Source of the DNA: a virus
DNA: 64,000 bases
Virus record (IMG/VR): IMGVR_UViG_3300034101_003554
Location: 1-64,000 of that record
Strand: one strand, 5' to 3'
The notes below the pieces were generated by a model. That model saw nothing but the letters and a program-made list of their open reading frames with translations, did not search any database and had not been told where the DNA came from. Below, piece by piece: positions 17,365 through 26,041 of this stretch (position 1 is the stretch's first letter; each line of letters opens with the position of its first letter). The position numbers and the translations under genes are program-made.

Positions 17365-17976
17365 ATGAAAAAAATAATTAGATTAACAGAAACTGATTTA
17401 ACAAACTTGGTTAAAAGAGTATTAAAAGAACATCCAATTAGTAAACCTAATCAAGTAACAACTACAACAACAACAAAAAAAGTAGATAGATCACTACAGG
17501 CACAACAGTGGGTGGTTAATAACTTTAAAAAAAATGCCACAATAACATTGTATGATAGACCAAATAGTAATGGAGAAGGTATTGGTAGTTTTGTTATTCT
17601 AGGTCAAGTTCCAGCTAGAGATGAGAACAAATTAGTTATTAATAAACCAGCCAATTATTTAGAAGAGTTAGGAGAAATAGATGCTAACGCTATAGGATCA
17701 TTTGGTTTACTTACATTTAGAGTTGTAGGTCAAGAAGGAAATAACAAAGCTTATAATGCGGACAAAGAATTAAATCTAACATTTAAATGCAAAAATAAAC
17801 ATGCTTTAATTGCTGGTAAGATTAGACGTAATCAACTTGGTAAATTTTTTGTTAGGACTGGTGATGCTTTTAATTGGAATCAAGCTACAGTATATGCTCC
17901 AAATTTAACAAATAATTTATTGGCTGGTTATTGTAGAACTTCAGGTAAAAATGTTGTAACAAAAACAGATATTTAA
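17365..17976 (+). CDS. Capsid-targeted protein of unknown function
   Basis: 203 residues. The leader MKKIIRLTETDLTNLVKRV is followed by LKE|H. A Thr-rich linker (residues ~28-38) precedes a beta-rich domain containing ATITLYDRPNSNGEGIGSF. No domain recognised with confidence. It is followed after 18 nt by the membrane-active gene below. Confidence 0.73.
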   Translation: MKKIIRLTETDLTNLVKRVLKEHPISKPNQVTTTTTTKKVDRSLQAQQWVVNNFKKNATITLYDRPNSNGEGIGSFVILGQVPARDENKLVINKPANYLEELGEIDANAIGSFGLLTFRVVGQEGNNKAYNADKELNLTFKCKNKHALIAGKIRRNQLGKFFVRTGDAFNWNQATVYAPNLTNNLLAGYCRTSGKNVVTKTDI

Positions 17977-17994
17977 AAATATTAAAATTTAATT

Positions 17995-19335
17995 ATGAAA
18001 CTAACAAATAAAGAAAAAGAAAGAATATTGGCATTACATTATAGTATGCCAATGAATCCTTATTTGTTTGAACATCAAATTGATGTTCCAAAATCTGATT
18101 ATTCTTATTCTTGGAATCTTGGAAATAATCTTGTACCAACTGCTCAAATAAATCCAAATTCATATGACGAGCAAGGTATGGGTACTACTGAAGAATTGGT
18201 TTATCCTGGTTCAGTTGAATGGGATAATGAGGCTATTCACGAATTTTTATTTTGGTCTAGTTTTGTAATTGGATTAATACCCTTACCTGTGACACAAGTT
18301 ATTGCAGGTGGGTTAGATTTAGTTAATGCTGGGATATACGCAGCAGAAGGAAAATATACTGATGCTGGACTTTATGCCATTTTAGCTGTTGTACCTTTTG
18401 CTCTTGACCGCCCTTTAGTTACAGCAGGAAAATATATTGATAAATTAAAATATAGTAATAGAATTAAAGGATTGGGTGAAAAATTAACAACAAGAGAAGG
18501 ATTAAAAGAATTAACACATACAGAACAAAGGGCTTTAAGTGCCTTACTTGATAATAATTTTTTAAGTTCAAGTATTAAAGGTTATTCAGAAATGGCCAAA
18601 CAAAATTTAAAATCATATTTAATAAAGCCAAACACATTCAAAAATGGGTATACACTTGAGAAAATTCTTATAAAATATAATTTAAAAGAACAAGAAAAAA
18701 TTGTTAACAAAATTGTATTAGAAAATTTTAGGGACATCGCTACTAATACTTTTAAATATTTGGGATTTTCAGGTGTTTATTATGGAAGTGAGGAGGCTGT
18801 TAGATACATCTTCGATCAGTATCTCAAAGATATACCAAAATCATCAGAAACCACTAAACCAACAAATACAATTAAAAATACGACTAAAGACAAAATTGAA
18901 AGTTTAGGTTATAATTATGAAGAGGTAATTCGTGAGTTTGGTGGAGATATTAATAATCCAAAAGATGTTGAAAAATTAGATAAAGCTTGGAATGACTCTA
19001 GTATTACTTCAATGATTTATGAAAATGGTAAATTTGTAGAAACAAGTGGCTATAGACCACGTATAACTACCAAAGGTAAATATCATGATCAATTAGGTAT
19101 TACTGAAGAGTTACCTTGTAAATATCATGCTTCAAAAAATATACCATTAGATAATAGTAAGTGTTGGAGAATATTATCTAATTCAAAATTAAAAAGTAAA
19201 AATATTAATTTACCTTACGACTACAAAATAAAAGGAAGTGATTATTATTATTCTGAGATTGGGAAAAATAAATGGTATTTAGTAACAGGTGAAGATAACA
19301 TTAAAACTTTAGAGAATGTATTCTCAAAATTTTAA
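17995..19335 (+). CDS. Membrane-active capsid-targeted protein
   Basis: 446 residues. The leader MKLTNKEKERILALHYS leads to PYLFE|H. Residues ~80-140 form hydrophobic helices (FLFWSSFVIGLIPLPVTQVI, then AGLYAILAVVPFAL) as in the PT-TG/pre-toxin type region. A helical middle and a C-terminal domain with two Cys follow (LPCKYHASKNIPLDNSKCWR). It resembles 13964..15067 in plan. It could form a membrane channel or deliver the C-terminal domain; neither is proven. Confidence 0.7.
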   Translation: MKLTNKEKERILALHYSMPMNPYLFEHQIDVPKSDYSYSWNLGNNLVPTAQINPNSYDEQGMGTTEELVYPGSVEWDNEAIHEFLFWSSFVIGLIPLPVTQVIAGGLDLVNAGIYAAEGKYTDAGLYAILAVVPFALDRPLVTAGKYIDKLKYSNRIKGLGEKLTTREGLKELTHTEQRALSALLDNNFLSSSIKGYSEMAKQNLKSYLIKPNTFKNGYTLEKILIKYNLKEQEKIVNKIVLENFRDIATNTFKYLGFSGVYYGSEEAVRYIFDQYLKDIPKSSETTKPTNTIKNTTKDKIESLGYNYEEVIREFGGDINNPKDVEKLDKAWNDSSITSMIYENGKFVETSGYRPRITTKGKYHDQLGITEELPCKYHASKNIPLDNSKCWRILSNSKLKSKNINLPYDYKIKGSDYYYSEIGKNKWYLVTGEDNIKTLENVFSKF

Positions 19336-19471
19336 TATAAATTCTTGGATTAATTCTTCCATCTTTTATTTATATGACTAATTCTATTTATTTTAATTAA
19401 AAGAAAACGTACTTTGACAAAGTAATTATAGGGGTTAATTAATTGTGGTTTAACCTTAAAACAAAAACATT

Positions 19472-20074
19472 ATGAAAAAAGTAATTGTAATTCTTTTGGG
19501 TTTATTATTTATCTCATTTGAAAATAAAGAAATCCAAAATATTTCAGTTTCTTCGGAAGATGAAAAATTTGTTCACAACAATGTTATTGCTGAAAATATA
19601 TCATATAGTGTGAACTTTAAACAAAAACATCCCTACGCTAAGTTTTGTGAGGAATATGGTGGTATTGCCATCTATCACCAACTAGAATGTGGTATACCGG
19701 CTAGTATTCAATTAGCACAGGCCATTGCGGAAAGTGGTGGTGGGGTGTCAGAGATTGCAAAGAAAAGCAATAATCTGTTTGGAATGAGATATTATAAAGA
19801 ATTGTATTCTGGTGATTATTATGAGGCTATAGGAGGGTCAAAATGGAGAAAATATAATAGTTTTGAAGACTCTTTTGAAGACCATGCACAATTCTTGAAT
19901 AAATTTTATCCTAACGCAGTTGGAAAAGATTGGACATATTGGTCTAACAATTGTGTTGGTTATGGAGGAGAAGGATATTGGAAACACATCGGAATGGTTA
20001 TTGAAAAATTTGAACTATGGAAATATGATGATTTGGTGGAAAAACACCAAGAACATCAACGATATAAATTATAG
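19472..20074 (+). CDS. Secreted GH73-type glucosaminidase
   Basis: 200 residues. An N-terminal signal peptide (MKKVIVILLGLLFISF) is followed by a flagellar-FlgJ/GH73-like domain: GIPASIQLAQAIAESGGG (catalytic Glu in AESG), then KKSNNLFGMR and YNSFEDSFEDHAQFL. It cleaves peptidoglycan glycan strands in the periplasm. No capsid leader, so it is made and exported in the infected cell. It overlaps the 3' end of the reverse-strand membrane protein gene. Confidence 0.85.
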   Translation: MKKVIVILLGLLFISFENKEIQNISVSSEDEKFVHNNVIAENISYSVNFKQKHPYAKFCEEYGGIAIYHQLECGIPASIQLAQAIAESGGGVSEIAKKSNNLFGMRYYKELYSGDYYEAIGGSKWRKYNSFEDSFEDHAQFLNKFYPNAVGKDWTYWSNNCVGYGGEGYWKHIGMVIEKFELWKYDDLVEKHQEHQRYKL

Positions 20075-20568
20075 TTTTTTCTCAACCTATCTAAATTATG
20101 TTTATAAATAAGTATTGTTAAATGGTATGCCCCTAGTATTAAAATACAATAAATTTCAAACCACAACATACCTGATAACAAAAAAACCAAAATTGACAAT
20201 AAATAAAGAAAACTAAAAAATTTAAATCTTTTTAACGTCAACAATGGGTAAACACAAGAAATAAAAAAACATCCTGCAAAAACATTATGAATTGTAGGAT
20301 ACATTTCTAAAGAAAACGCAGTCAAAAGTAATAAAAAAATTGAAGGTATTAACCATCGGTCAGTACTGAAAAAAAAATAACTTGTGGCTGCGTTTACAAT
20401 TATAAAAATGGGCTGGAGTGGAGTCTTCCAATAACTAGAGATAGACCATAATTCTCCACATATTGACATTAGAATAAATGGTTGTATAATTGATAGTATA
20501 ATAACCATCAATTTAATTTTAAAATCATATTTTTTAATTAAATTCATATAAAAATAAATATTAACCAT
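20056..20568 (-). CDS. Polytopic membrane protein
   Basis: 170 residues with about five hydrophobic helices (e.g. LMVIILSIIQPFILMSI, FIIVNAATSYFFF, IPSIFLLLLTAF, FLYLLSILVFLLSGML). No catalytic motif. The start lies back to back with 20570..20755, and the 3' end runs into the glucosaminidase gene. It could be involved in lysis control or membrane remodelling; unassigned. Confidence 0.65.
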   Translation of the reverse strand: MVNIYFYMNLIKKYDFKIKLMVIILSIIQPFILMSICGELWSISSYWKTPLQPIFIIVNAATSYFFFSTDRWLIPSIFLLLLTAFSLEMYPTIHNVFAGCFFISCVYPLLTLKRFKFFSFLYLLSILVFLLSGMLWFEIYCILILGAYHLTILIYKHNLDRLRKNYNLYR

Positions 20569-20569
20569 T

Positions 20570-20755
20570 ATGACAACAGAACAAAAAGCACAGATTTACG
20601 GAAATTTAATGAATGAACATACAAAATGTTTCAATGAAATTAATAGAATAAAAGGTGAAAGTATTGAATTAAATCGAGAACAACGTACAAAGATTAAACA
20701 ATTGGAAGAAAGACAACAACAGATTATGACCGAAGTTAACAAATTATTGAGTTAA
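20570..20755 (+). CDS. Small coiled-coil protein
   Basis: 61 residues, highly charged, predicted helical throughout (NEINRIKGESIELNREQ, then KIKQLEERQQQIMTEVNKLL). Its start codon abuts that of the divergent membrane protein. A strong terminator follows. Function unknown. Confidence 0.65.
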   Translation: MTTEQKAQIYGNLMNEHTKCFNEINRIKGESIELNREQRTKIKQLEERQQQIMTEVNKLLS

Positions 20756-20765
20756 TAATAAAAAA

Positions 20766-20793
20766 TCCCATCAAAAAAGATGGGATTTCTTTT
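20766..20793 (+). terminator. Rho-independent terminator
   Basis: TCCCATC (20766-20772) pairs with GATGGGA (20779-20785), followed by TTTCTTTT. Confidence 0.8.
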
Positions 20794-20801
20794 ATAATAT
20801 A

Positions 20802-20810
20802 ATATTTATT
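20802..20810 (+). promoter_or_regulatory. Late-promoter-like motif ATATTTATT
   Basis: 12 nt upstream of the ATG at 20823, directly after a terminator. Confidence 0.5.
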
Positions 20811-20822
20811 TTAAAATAAAAT

Positions 20823-21095
20823 ATGACGATAAGAAAAAAACAACTTATACAAGAAAGAAATATATTATTGGAACGTAAATATCTAATTGAACAAGATGTT
20901 GTTAATAGTGGTAACACAGGGACTACTCAAGTCACAACTACATCAACAAAAAAAATAGACCCAAAAACATTAATTGATTGCAGTACAAATGATTCAAGAA
21001 AAAATCCAATAACTCTAGGTGAAAAAATTGGTGAATTTCAAATATTTAATACAAGTCAGGGTAAACCTTTTTGTACTAAAAAAATTAAAGCATGA
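20823..21095 (+). CDS. Small capsid-targeted protein
   Basis: 90 residues. The leader MTIRKKQLIQERNILLERK reaches YLIE|Q. A Thr/Ser-rich linker (GTTQVTTTSTKK) like that of 17365..17976 precedes a short C-terminal part with two Cys. It overlaps the next gene by 4 nt (ATGA). Confidence 0.7.
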   Translation: MTIRKKQLIQERNILLERKYLIEQDVVNSGNTGTTQVTTTSTKKIDPKTLIDCSTNDSRKNPITLGEKIGEFQIFNTSQGKPFCTKKIKA

Positions 21096-21490
21096 AAGTA
21101 AAATTAGTATTTAAAAAAAATTCAATACCAACTAAACATCGTGGATTAATAAAAGAATTTATTCATTTCTTATATAAAAAATTAATGTTAAAAAAAGACA
21201 TAAAGATTATTTTTTTAACTGAAAGAGAATATAATATGTCAACTGGGGCAAGACGTTTTGATGGTGTTATATTTGTTTTGTGTAAAAAGAGAATTATACG
21301 TGACATATTACGTACATTAACCCACGAATGGGTGCATGAATACCAATTCAATGTGTTGGGTAGGGAAAAAGGAGCTGATATTGGGGGTGTTAATGAAGAT
21401 GAAGCTAATGCTATTGCGGGTAAATTAATTAAATTATTTGAAAAAGAAAATCCACAAATTGAAAAAATAATGTACGAACACAAATTATAG
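21092..21490 (+). CDS. Zinc metallopeptidase-like protein (HEWVH)
   Basis: 132 residues. HEWVHEYQ (residues ~78-85) is an HExxH site, followed by EDEANAIAG, where a Glu could be the third zinc ligand. Same family type as 4275..4673. It is translationally coupled to the upstream capsid-targeted gene. It has no leader or signal peptide, so it is probably cytoplasmic or virion-associated by another route. Confidence 0.7.
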   Translation: MKVKLVFKKNSIPTKHRGLIKEFIHFLYKKLMLKKDIKIIFLTEREYNMSTGARRFDGVIFVLCKKRIIRDILRTLTHEWVHEYQFNVLGREKGADIGGVNEDEANAIAGKLIKLFEKENPQIEKIMYEHKL

Positions 21491-21526
21491 TTTATATTCG
21501 TACATTAATAATCTTGTTATTTCTTT

Positions 21527-21952
21527 TTAATTAATACCAGTAACCTCAACATCAAAGATTAACTTTTGACTTGCCAATGGGTGATTAGCATCAATAGTAA
21601 CGGTTTCTTCATCAACTTCTAAAATTTTAACAATTATTGGTCCTCTTGAAGAATTTCCTTGTAGTGTCTCACCAACTTGAACATTAGGTGGGAACTGACT
21701 ACGGTCTACTTTTGTTTTAAGTTCAGGATTATATGTTCCATAAGCAAATTCTGGGTCAATTTCAATTGTTTTTGATTCTCCAATACTCATTTCAAGTAAT
21801 CCTTTTTCAAAACCTTCAATTAATTGACCTTGTCCTAATGTTGCTTTTAATGGTTCTCTTCCATCAGTTAAAGATGTATCAAAAATTGTCCCATCCTCCA
21901 ATTTTCCTGTGTAATTGACTGTAACGGTGTCACCAATTTGAACTTTTTTCAT
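21527..21952 (-). CDS. FKBP-type peptidyl-prolyl isomerase (SlyD-like)
   Basis: 141 residues. It starts MKKVQIGDTVTVNYTGKLED, then FDTS, GQGQLIEGFEKGLLEM and FAYG, the FKBP fold active-site strands. An inserted domain of the SlyD type and DANHPLASQKLIFDVEV follow; NHPLAG is the SlyD/FkpA-type signature. It catalyses proline isomerisation and chaperones folding in the cytoplasm. It sits among structural-type genes and could assist virion protein folding. Confidence 0.9.
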   Translation of the reverse strand: MKKVQIGDTVTVNYTGKLEDGTIFDTSLTDGREPLKATLGQGQLIEGFEKGLLEMSIGESKTIEIDPEFAYGTYNPELKTKVDRSQFPPNVQVGETLQGNSSRGPIIVKILEVDEETVTIDANHPLASQKLIFDVEVTGIN

Positions 21953-21987
21953 TTTGTAATTTTTATTTAATGATAATTTTATTTTTT

Positions 21988-22266
21988 TTATAAATCAACC
22001 ATTCGCATTGAACATGCCAAAATTAATTTTGTTTTCGGTAAATCCAATAACTCCCAACTCCTTTCCAACAAAAAATCGGATCCAACATTCATTGTCTCTA
22101 ACAAATATTCTTGATTGGTGTATAATAACTTATAATTTATTATCGTTTCATTGTGTCTTGAACCTACAATTATTGAACTAATGTCAACACTACTTCCTTT
22201 ACCATATAGGTCTTCAAGATATTCAATCAAAACTTTATTCATTAATAGTGTTAAACGTCTTTTCAT
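21988..22266 (-). CDS. Hypothetical protein
   Basis: 92 residues starting MKRRLTLLMNKVLIEYLEDL at 22266. The frame is open farther upstream, but that extension overlaps the promoter and start of the divergent gene at 22309, so the shorter start is preferred. The body is a mixed alpha/beta protein with no recognised domain. Confidence 0.6.
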   Translation of the reverse strand: MKRRLTLLMNKVLIEYLEDLYGKGSSVDISSIIVGSRHNETIINYKLLYTNQEYLLETMNVGSDFLLERSWELLDLPKTKLILACSMRMVDL

Positions 22267-22308
22267 TAACCAATAATATTTATATTTAAATAGATAATCA
22301 ATTTTATT

Positions 22309-22773
22309 ATGAAAAAAATAATAATTTCGGAGAACGAAAAAAGAAGAATACTTAACAAACATTATGGTGATGTTAACCAAGAATTGTTTGAATACCTTAA
22401 AACAATTTTTAATGTAAGTAATGACCTTATGTTCCATAATCTAACCGATGGTAGAGCAAATAAAATTGATTTTGTTGCCAAATATACTGATATGTTTGGT
22501 GTTGAGGTTAAAGAGTATTTTAGATATCTTAATAATAAAAAAGTATTAAAGGAAGAGATTGTTAATTTTCTAAAATATGACCCAAAAATATATAAGATAC
22601 TTCAAATTGGTGGATTTAAAAAATTAACTAATCTGATACAAACAGCTGAAACTGATTCTGACCGAGAATTTTATGAAAATGAAATGTCAAATCAAATGGA
22701 AATTCATATGAATGAAGTTGAACACCCTCTCAATCTAGTAGTGAAAAGATTTTTGGATTTTTATATCAAATAA
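22309..22773 (+). CDS. Probable capsid-targeted protein
   Basis: 154 residues. It begins MKKIIISENEKRRILNKHYG, similar to the EEEKKEILKLHG leader, with QELFE as possible cut. The rest is helical and charged. ATATTTATA at 22276-22284 precedes it. The cleavage triplet is less clear than elsewhere. Confidence 0.65.
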   Translation: MKKIIISENEKRRILNKHYGDVNQELFEYLKTIFNVSNDLMFHNLTDGRANKIDFVAKYTDMFGVEVKEYFRYLNNKKVLKEEIVNFLKYDPKIYKILQIGGFKKLTNLIQTAETDSDREFYENEMSNQMEIHMNEVEHPLNLVVKRFLDFYIK

Positions 22774-22843
22774 TTTTTTACTTTGAATTTCTTTTCTTAC
22801 TTTTGTGATGATTATTAACTCACCCATTAAACTTATAGTCATT

Positions 22844-23095
22844 ATGAACAGAAAAGGACCTTACAACCAGTACACTTGGATTATGACAGTTTTGGATTCT
22901 TGTGAAAACCCAAGTCAAGTTGAAACAACTCAAAAACTTTTTGAACTATATCTCAAAAAATGGGGTAAAGATATAAGTGAAGTTAGTAAAACTACTTTAA
23001 CAAGTAACTTTGATAAGGAAACTAAATCAAAATCATATAAATTGAGAAAAAACAAATCATTTTTTTCAAAATTCTCTCAAATTTTTTTGTTCTAA
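22844..23095 (+). CDS. Small hypothetical protein
   Basis: 83 residues from MNRKGPYNQYTWIMTVLDS. An earlier in-frame ATG at 22805 lies in the promoter, so the internal start is preferred. TACTTTTG at 22798-22805 matches the host-like -7 box. Basic C-terminal tail (KLRKNKSFFSKFS). Function unknown. Confidence 0.6.
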   Translation: MNRKGPYNQYTWIMTVLDSCENPSQVETTQKLFELYLKKWGKDISEVSKTTLTSNFDKETKSKSYKLRKNKSFFSKFSQIFLF

Positions 23096-23111
23096 ATAAA
23101 AAATATTCAAA

Positions 23112-23669
23112 ATGTCTTACTCATATACTTGGTTTGGTAGAACCAAACGGTTTCTAATGCGAGATTTACCTAATTTCTTTAGGAATATATACAAATTCAG
23201 AAAAGCTCTGTGGAATCACCATTGGTGGGATTATAGTGGTACATTAGATTTCATTGAAATAGGTGTAAATGACATCGCTAATGGTGTTGAAAATAAAGGT
23301 ATCGAAATTGAACACAGCAGAATGAAGAAAGTAGCTAAAATGAGACGTGCTACTGAGATAATTAAAAACATTAGAGAAGATAGATATTTCGATATTGTAG
23401 AAGCGGAAATGGGTAGAGGTTTGAGTGGGTTTAATTATGATTTTATACCTCTTGAAGATAAACCAGGTTTCTTGGAAATGGTAGATAAAGATTCTGAAGA
23501 AGAACAAGAGTTCAAAAATAGATATTTTGCAAGAATTAGAGAACTTGAAGAAATAGAATGGAATGAACTTTGGGAAATATTGAAAGGTCAACATCCAAGT
23601 GTTTATAAAAATGAAGGGAATTGGGATGATATTTTTGATGGCTCTGGTATGAGAGGATGGTGGGATTAA
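23112..23669 (+). CDS. Hypothetical protein
   Basis: 185 residues, rich in Trp/Arg/Glu, starting MSYSYTWFGRTKRFLMRDL. Similar HWWDYSG...IENKGIE-type proteins occur in large phages as conserved unknowns; I do not know a function. It precedes the phosphoesterase gene by 21 nt, likely the same operon. Confidence 0.65.
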   Translation: MSYSYTWFGRTKRFLMRDLPNFFRNIYKFRKALWNHHWWDYSGTLDFIEIGVNDIANGVENKGIEIEHSRMKKVAKMRRATEIIKNIREDRYFDIVEAEMGRGLSGFNYDFIPLEDKPGFLEMVDKDSEEEQEFKNRYFARIRELEEIEWNELWEILKGQHPSVYKNEGNWDDIFDGSGMRGWWD

Positions 23670-23690
23670 TAATTTTTAAACTAATTTACA

Positions 23691-24410
23691 ATGAAAATTA
23701 CATTTGTATCAGATACACATAGTAAACATAAATTAATCGAGAAGGATTTACCTGGAGGTAATCTTTTAATTCATGCTGGGGATATGTCTTCAATGGGTTA
23801 TAATCACGAGATACAAGATTTCTGTCAATGGTTTGATGGATTGGATTACGATTTCAAAGTATTCATTGCTGGTAATCACGATTGGGGTTTCATAGATAGA
23901 GAACCATTCTTTGTTCATAAGAGTGTTCTAATACCTAGACGTACCGAAGAAATATTAAACAGCTATAAGAACTTTGAATACCTAAGAGATAGTTCAGTAG
24001 AAGTCCAAATTGGGGACGAAAAACCTGTGAAGATATATGGCAGTCCTTGGCAACCAGAATTCTTTGATTGGGCATTTAATCTACCAAGAAAAGGTGAGGA
24101 ACTAAAACGCAGATGGGATAATATTCCAACCGATACTGACATCCTTATCACTCACGGACCAGCTTATGGTTATGTTGACCAAGTTATTGGTAGAACTGAA
24201 CATCTAGGTTGTGAATTATTGGCTGATAGAATCAAAGAAATTAAACCAAAGATTCACGTTTGTGGTCACATTCACTCAGGATATGGCTATGTATTTGATG
24301 GTGATACTCATTATATTAATGCAAGTGTATTGAATGAAAGATATGAGTATAAAAACAAACCATTAACTGTGGAATGGAATCCTAAAACAAATGAATTGGA
24401 ATTCATATAA
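23691..24410 (+). CDS. Calcineurin-like metallophosphoesterase
   Basis: 239 residues. Motifs in order: FVSDTHSKH (D-x-H), HAGDMSSMG (GD), AGNHDWGF (GNHD), THGPAYG and CGHIHSGYG (GHxH). The complete di-metal set fits the MPPED2-like branch. It hydrolyses phosphoester bonds, perhaps cyclic nucleotides or RNA ends. No signal peptide. Last gene before a bidirectional terminator. Confidence 0.88.
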   Translation: MKITFVSDTHSKHKLIEKDLPGGNLLIHAGDMSSMGYNHEIQDFCQWFDGLDYDFKVFIAGNHDWGFIDREPFFVHKSVLIPRRTEEILNSYKNFEYLRDSSVEVQIGDEKPVKIYGSPWQPEFFDWAFNLPRKGEELKRRWDNIPTDTDILITHGPAYGYVDQVIGRTEHLGCELLADRIKEIKPKIHVCGHIHSGYGYVFDGDTHYINASVLNERYEYKNKPLTVEWNPKTNELEFI

Positions 24411-24412
24411 AA

Positions 24413-24441
24413 AAACCCCCAATAAAATGGGGAGTTTTTTT
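24413..24441. terminator. Bidirectional terminator between convergent genes
   Basis: ACCCCCA (24415-24421) pairs with TGGGGAGT, flanked by an A run on the left and a T run on the right. It serves the phosphoesterase (+) and endolysin (-) genes. Confidence 0.75.
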
Positions 24442-25241
24442 TAAGATAATAAACTATTAAATTTTTTGAATTCTTGTAAACGATGTGCTAAACCATTTGT
24501 ACCTCCATTTACTCTTCTTGTTACTTTTGTTACAACATCATCTGTTGAACCTTCATCACACATAGACCAAAGACCTACATTATTGAAAAAGAATGCTGCA
24601 GAACCAAGAGGATATTTAGTTGCAACTAAATCAGGGTTTGCTACACAATCTTCACCAATGAATTTTGAGAAGATTTCATAATTTTGTTTACCTGTAAGTT
24701 GAATGTAACCGCGACCACGGAATTTCCACCCCTCTTTAGTCGTTTCATCACCATTGCCCATTCTACTTCCATAAACACGAGAAGCAATTTTCTCAGGTTG
24801 GTGGGCATAAGATTCAGCCAAGTTACCAGCAAAATAACCACCAAAGATTCTCATTAAACCTTCTTTTGAATAATTTAAATTTTCTGTAAGGATTTTAAAA
24901 TTACCCGATTCGTGAGAACATTGAGCTAAGAAATGCGCTAAACGAAGATTTGTGATAAGGTTAAATTTTTCAGCGATTAAACCAATTTCATCAATCACAT
25001 TTTGAGGTATGTGACCTTTAAGTTTATCCAATTTTAATGGTTCTTTTTTGACTACAGGAATTTCAATTCCCATTTTACCCAAAGTAATAGGCCCTGCAAC
25101 ACCATCAGCGGTTAGTCCATTCTTAGATTGCCATTCTTTTAGTGCTGATTCGGTTTTAGGTCCGAAGTCACCATCAGCTGTAACTCCTAGTTTTTCTTGG
25201 AGGAGTTTTACCAAGTTTCCTTTTGATCCGATTTTTAACAT
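24441..25241 (-). CDS. GH19 endolysin with N-terminal peptidoglycan-binding domain
   Basis: 266 residues. Residues ~3-58 are a PG_binding_1 domain (GSKGNLVKLLQEKLG, DGDFGPKTESALKEWQ). Residues ~85-260 are a GH19 chitinase-type lysozyme: AHFLAQCSHESGNF (catalytic Glu), YGSRMGNGDETT, then WKFRGRGYIQLTGKQNY. It breaks down the cell wall for lysis. It is divergent from the holin-like gene at 25345, with late-type motifs on both strands in between. Confidence 0.92.
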   Translation of the reverse strand: MLKIGSKGNLVKLLQEKLGVTADGDFGPKTESALKEWQSKNGLTADGVAGPITLGKMGIEIPVVKKEPLKLDKLKGHIPQNVIDEIGLIAEKFNLITNLRLAHFLAQCSHESGNFKILTENLNYSKEGLMRIFGGYFAGNLAESYAHQPEKIASRVYGSRMGNGDETTKEGWKFRGRGYIQLTGKQNYEIFSKFIGEDCVANPDLVATKYPLGSAAFFFNNVGLWSMCDEGSTDDVVTKVTRRVNGGTNGLAHRLQEFKKFNSLLS

Positions 25242-25258
25242 AGTATAATAGTTTTTTA

Positions 25259-25267
25259 TATAAATAC
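25259..25267 (-). promoter_or_regulatory. Late-promoter-like motif GTATTTATA for endolysin
   Basis: Reverse-strand GTATTTATA, 17 nt before the endolysin start. The forward copy for the holin is at 25288-25296, so lysis genes share the late signal. Confidence 0.5.
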
Positions 25268-25287
25268 CAACTTTTATTCGAATTTAG

Positions 25288-25296
25288 ATATTTATA
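25288..25296 (+). promoter_or_regulatory. Late-promoter-like motif ATATTTATA for holin
   Basis: Forward copy of the RTATTTATW motif in the divergent endolysin/holin intergenic region, 48 nt before the holin ATG. Confidence 0.45.
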
Positions 25297-25344
25297 ATTG
25301 TTAAATTTAATAAAAACTATTTACTTTTAAAAGAAAAAATATAT

Positions 25345-25842
25345 ATGAAGCATTTATTTGAAATTGTCAAAGAGGGGTTATTTGGATTTTGGTTATCGAT
25401 TTTGACGTTTTTTGCCCCTTCTGCTGGAATATTATTGGTTGTCCTAGGATTTGTATTACTTGATATCATTACAGCTTATTGTAGGATAATTAAACAACGT
25501 AGAGAGGGGGTTAAAATTAGATGGACTTCAAGAGCTTTTGTGAGAGGGTTTGTTCCAAAATTAATTGGGTATACCTCACTGATATTGTTGTTTTTTATGT
25601 TGGATGTTTTTTTACTAGATGAATTTGTTAAATATGTAATACCTATACAACATCTATCAACCAAGATAATAAGTTTGGGTCTAATTTATGCTGAAATGAA
25701 ATCAATTGATGAGAATTGGAAAGTAATGTTTGGGAAAGGACTTATACGTCACGTTTTAGATTTAGTTAATTTTGGTAAGAATATAAAGAATAATTTAAAA
25801 GAATTTAATGACGAAAAATATAAAGAAGGTGAACAAGAATAA
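25345..25842 (+). CDS. Holin-like membrane protein
   Basis: 165 residues. Helices at ~12-45 (FWLSILTFFAPSAG, then LLVVLGFVLLDIITAY) and ~70-110 (LIGYTSLILLFFMLDVF), with a basic loop between (RIIKQRREGVKIRW). The pattern (LDIITAY, basic loop, further helices, charged C-terminus) is that of the phage holin family 4/toxin-secretion type common in Bacteroidota phages. It would permeabilise the inner membrane to release or activate the divergent endolysin. Confidence 0.8.
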   Translation: MKHLFEIVKEGLFGFWLSILTFFAPSAGILLVVLGFVLLDIITAYCRIIKQRREGVKIRWTSRAFVRGFVPKLIGYTSLILLFFMLDVFLLDEFVKYVIPIQHLSTKIISLGLIYAEMKSIDENWKVMFGKGLIRHVLDLVNFGKNIKNNLKEFNDEKYKEGEQE

Positions 25843-25844
25843 AA

Positions 25845-25873
25845 AAAAGGGGTCTATTTCGACCCCTTTTTTA
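25845..25873. terminator. Bidirectional terminator
   Basis: AAAAGGGGTC (25845-25854) pairs with GACCCCTTTT (25861-25870), symmetric A/T tails; serves the holin and the reverse gene at 25854. Confidence 0.85.
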
Positions 25874-26039
25874 ATTTACTAAACTTTGGTTCTCCTTTAT
25901 AGATATTTTCTATTTCATATGGTGTTTTACTGATTCTTTTGTCATATTTCCATATTTGAATGATATCATCCCCATCAACAACGACCTCGTATTTAGTAGT
26001 CCCAGTATTAATGGTTTCAGGATTTTGTTTTTTTGCCAT
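25854..26039 (-). CDS. Small hypothetical protein
   Basis: 61 residues, basic and hydrophilic, beginning MAKKQNPETINTGTTKYEVV. It follows the synthetase-like gene by 2 nt on the same strand, so it is co-transcribed. Its 3' end lies in the terminator hairpin. No domain recognised. Confidence 0.6.
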   Translation of the reverse strand: MAKKQNPETINTGTTKYEVVVDGDDIIQIWKYDKRISKTPYEIENIYKGEPKFSKLKKGSK

Positions 26040-26041
26040 AA

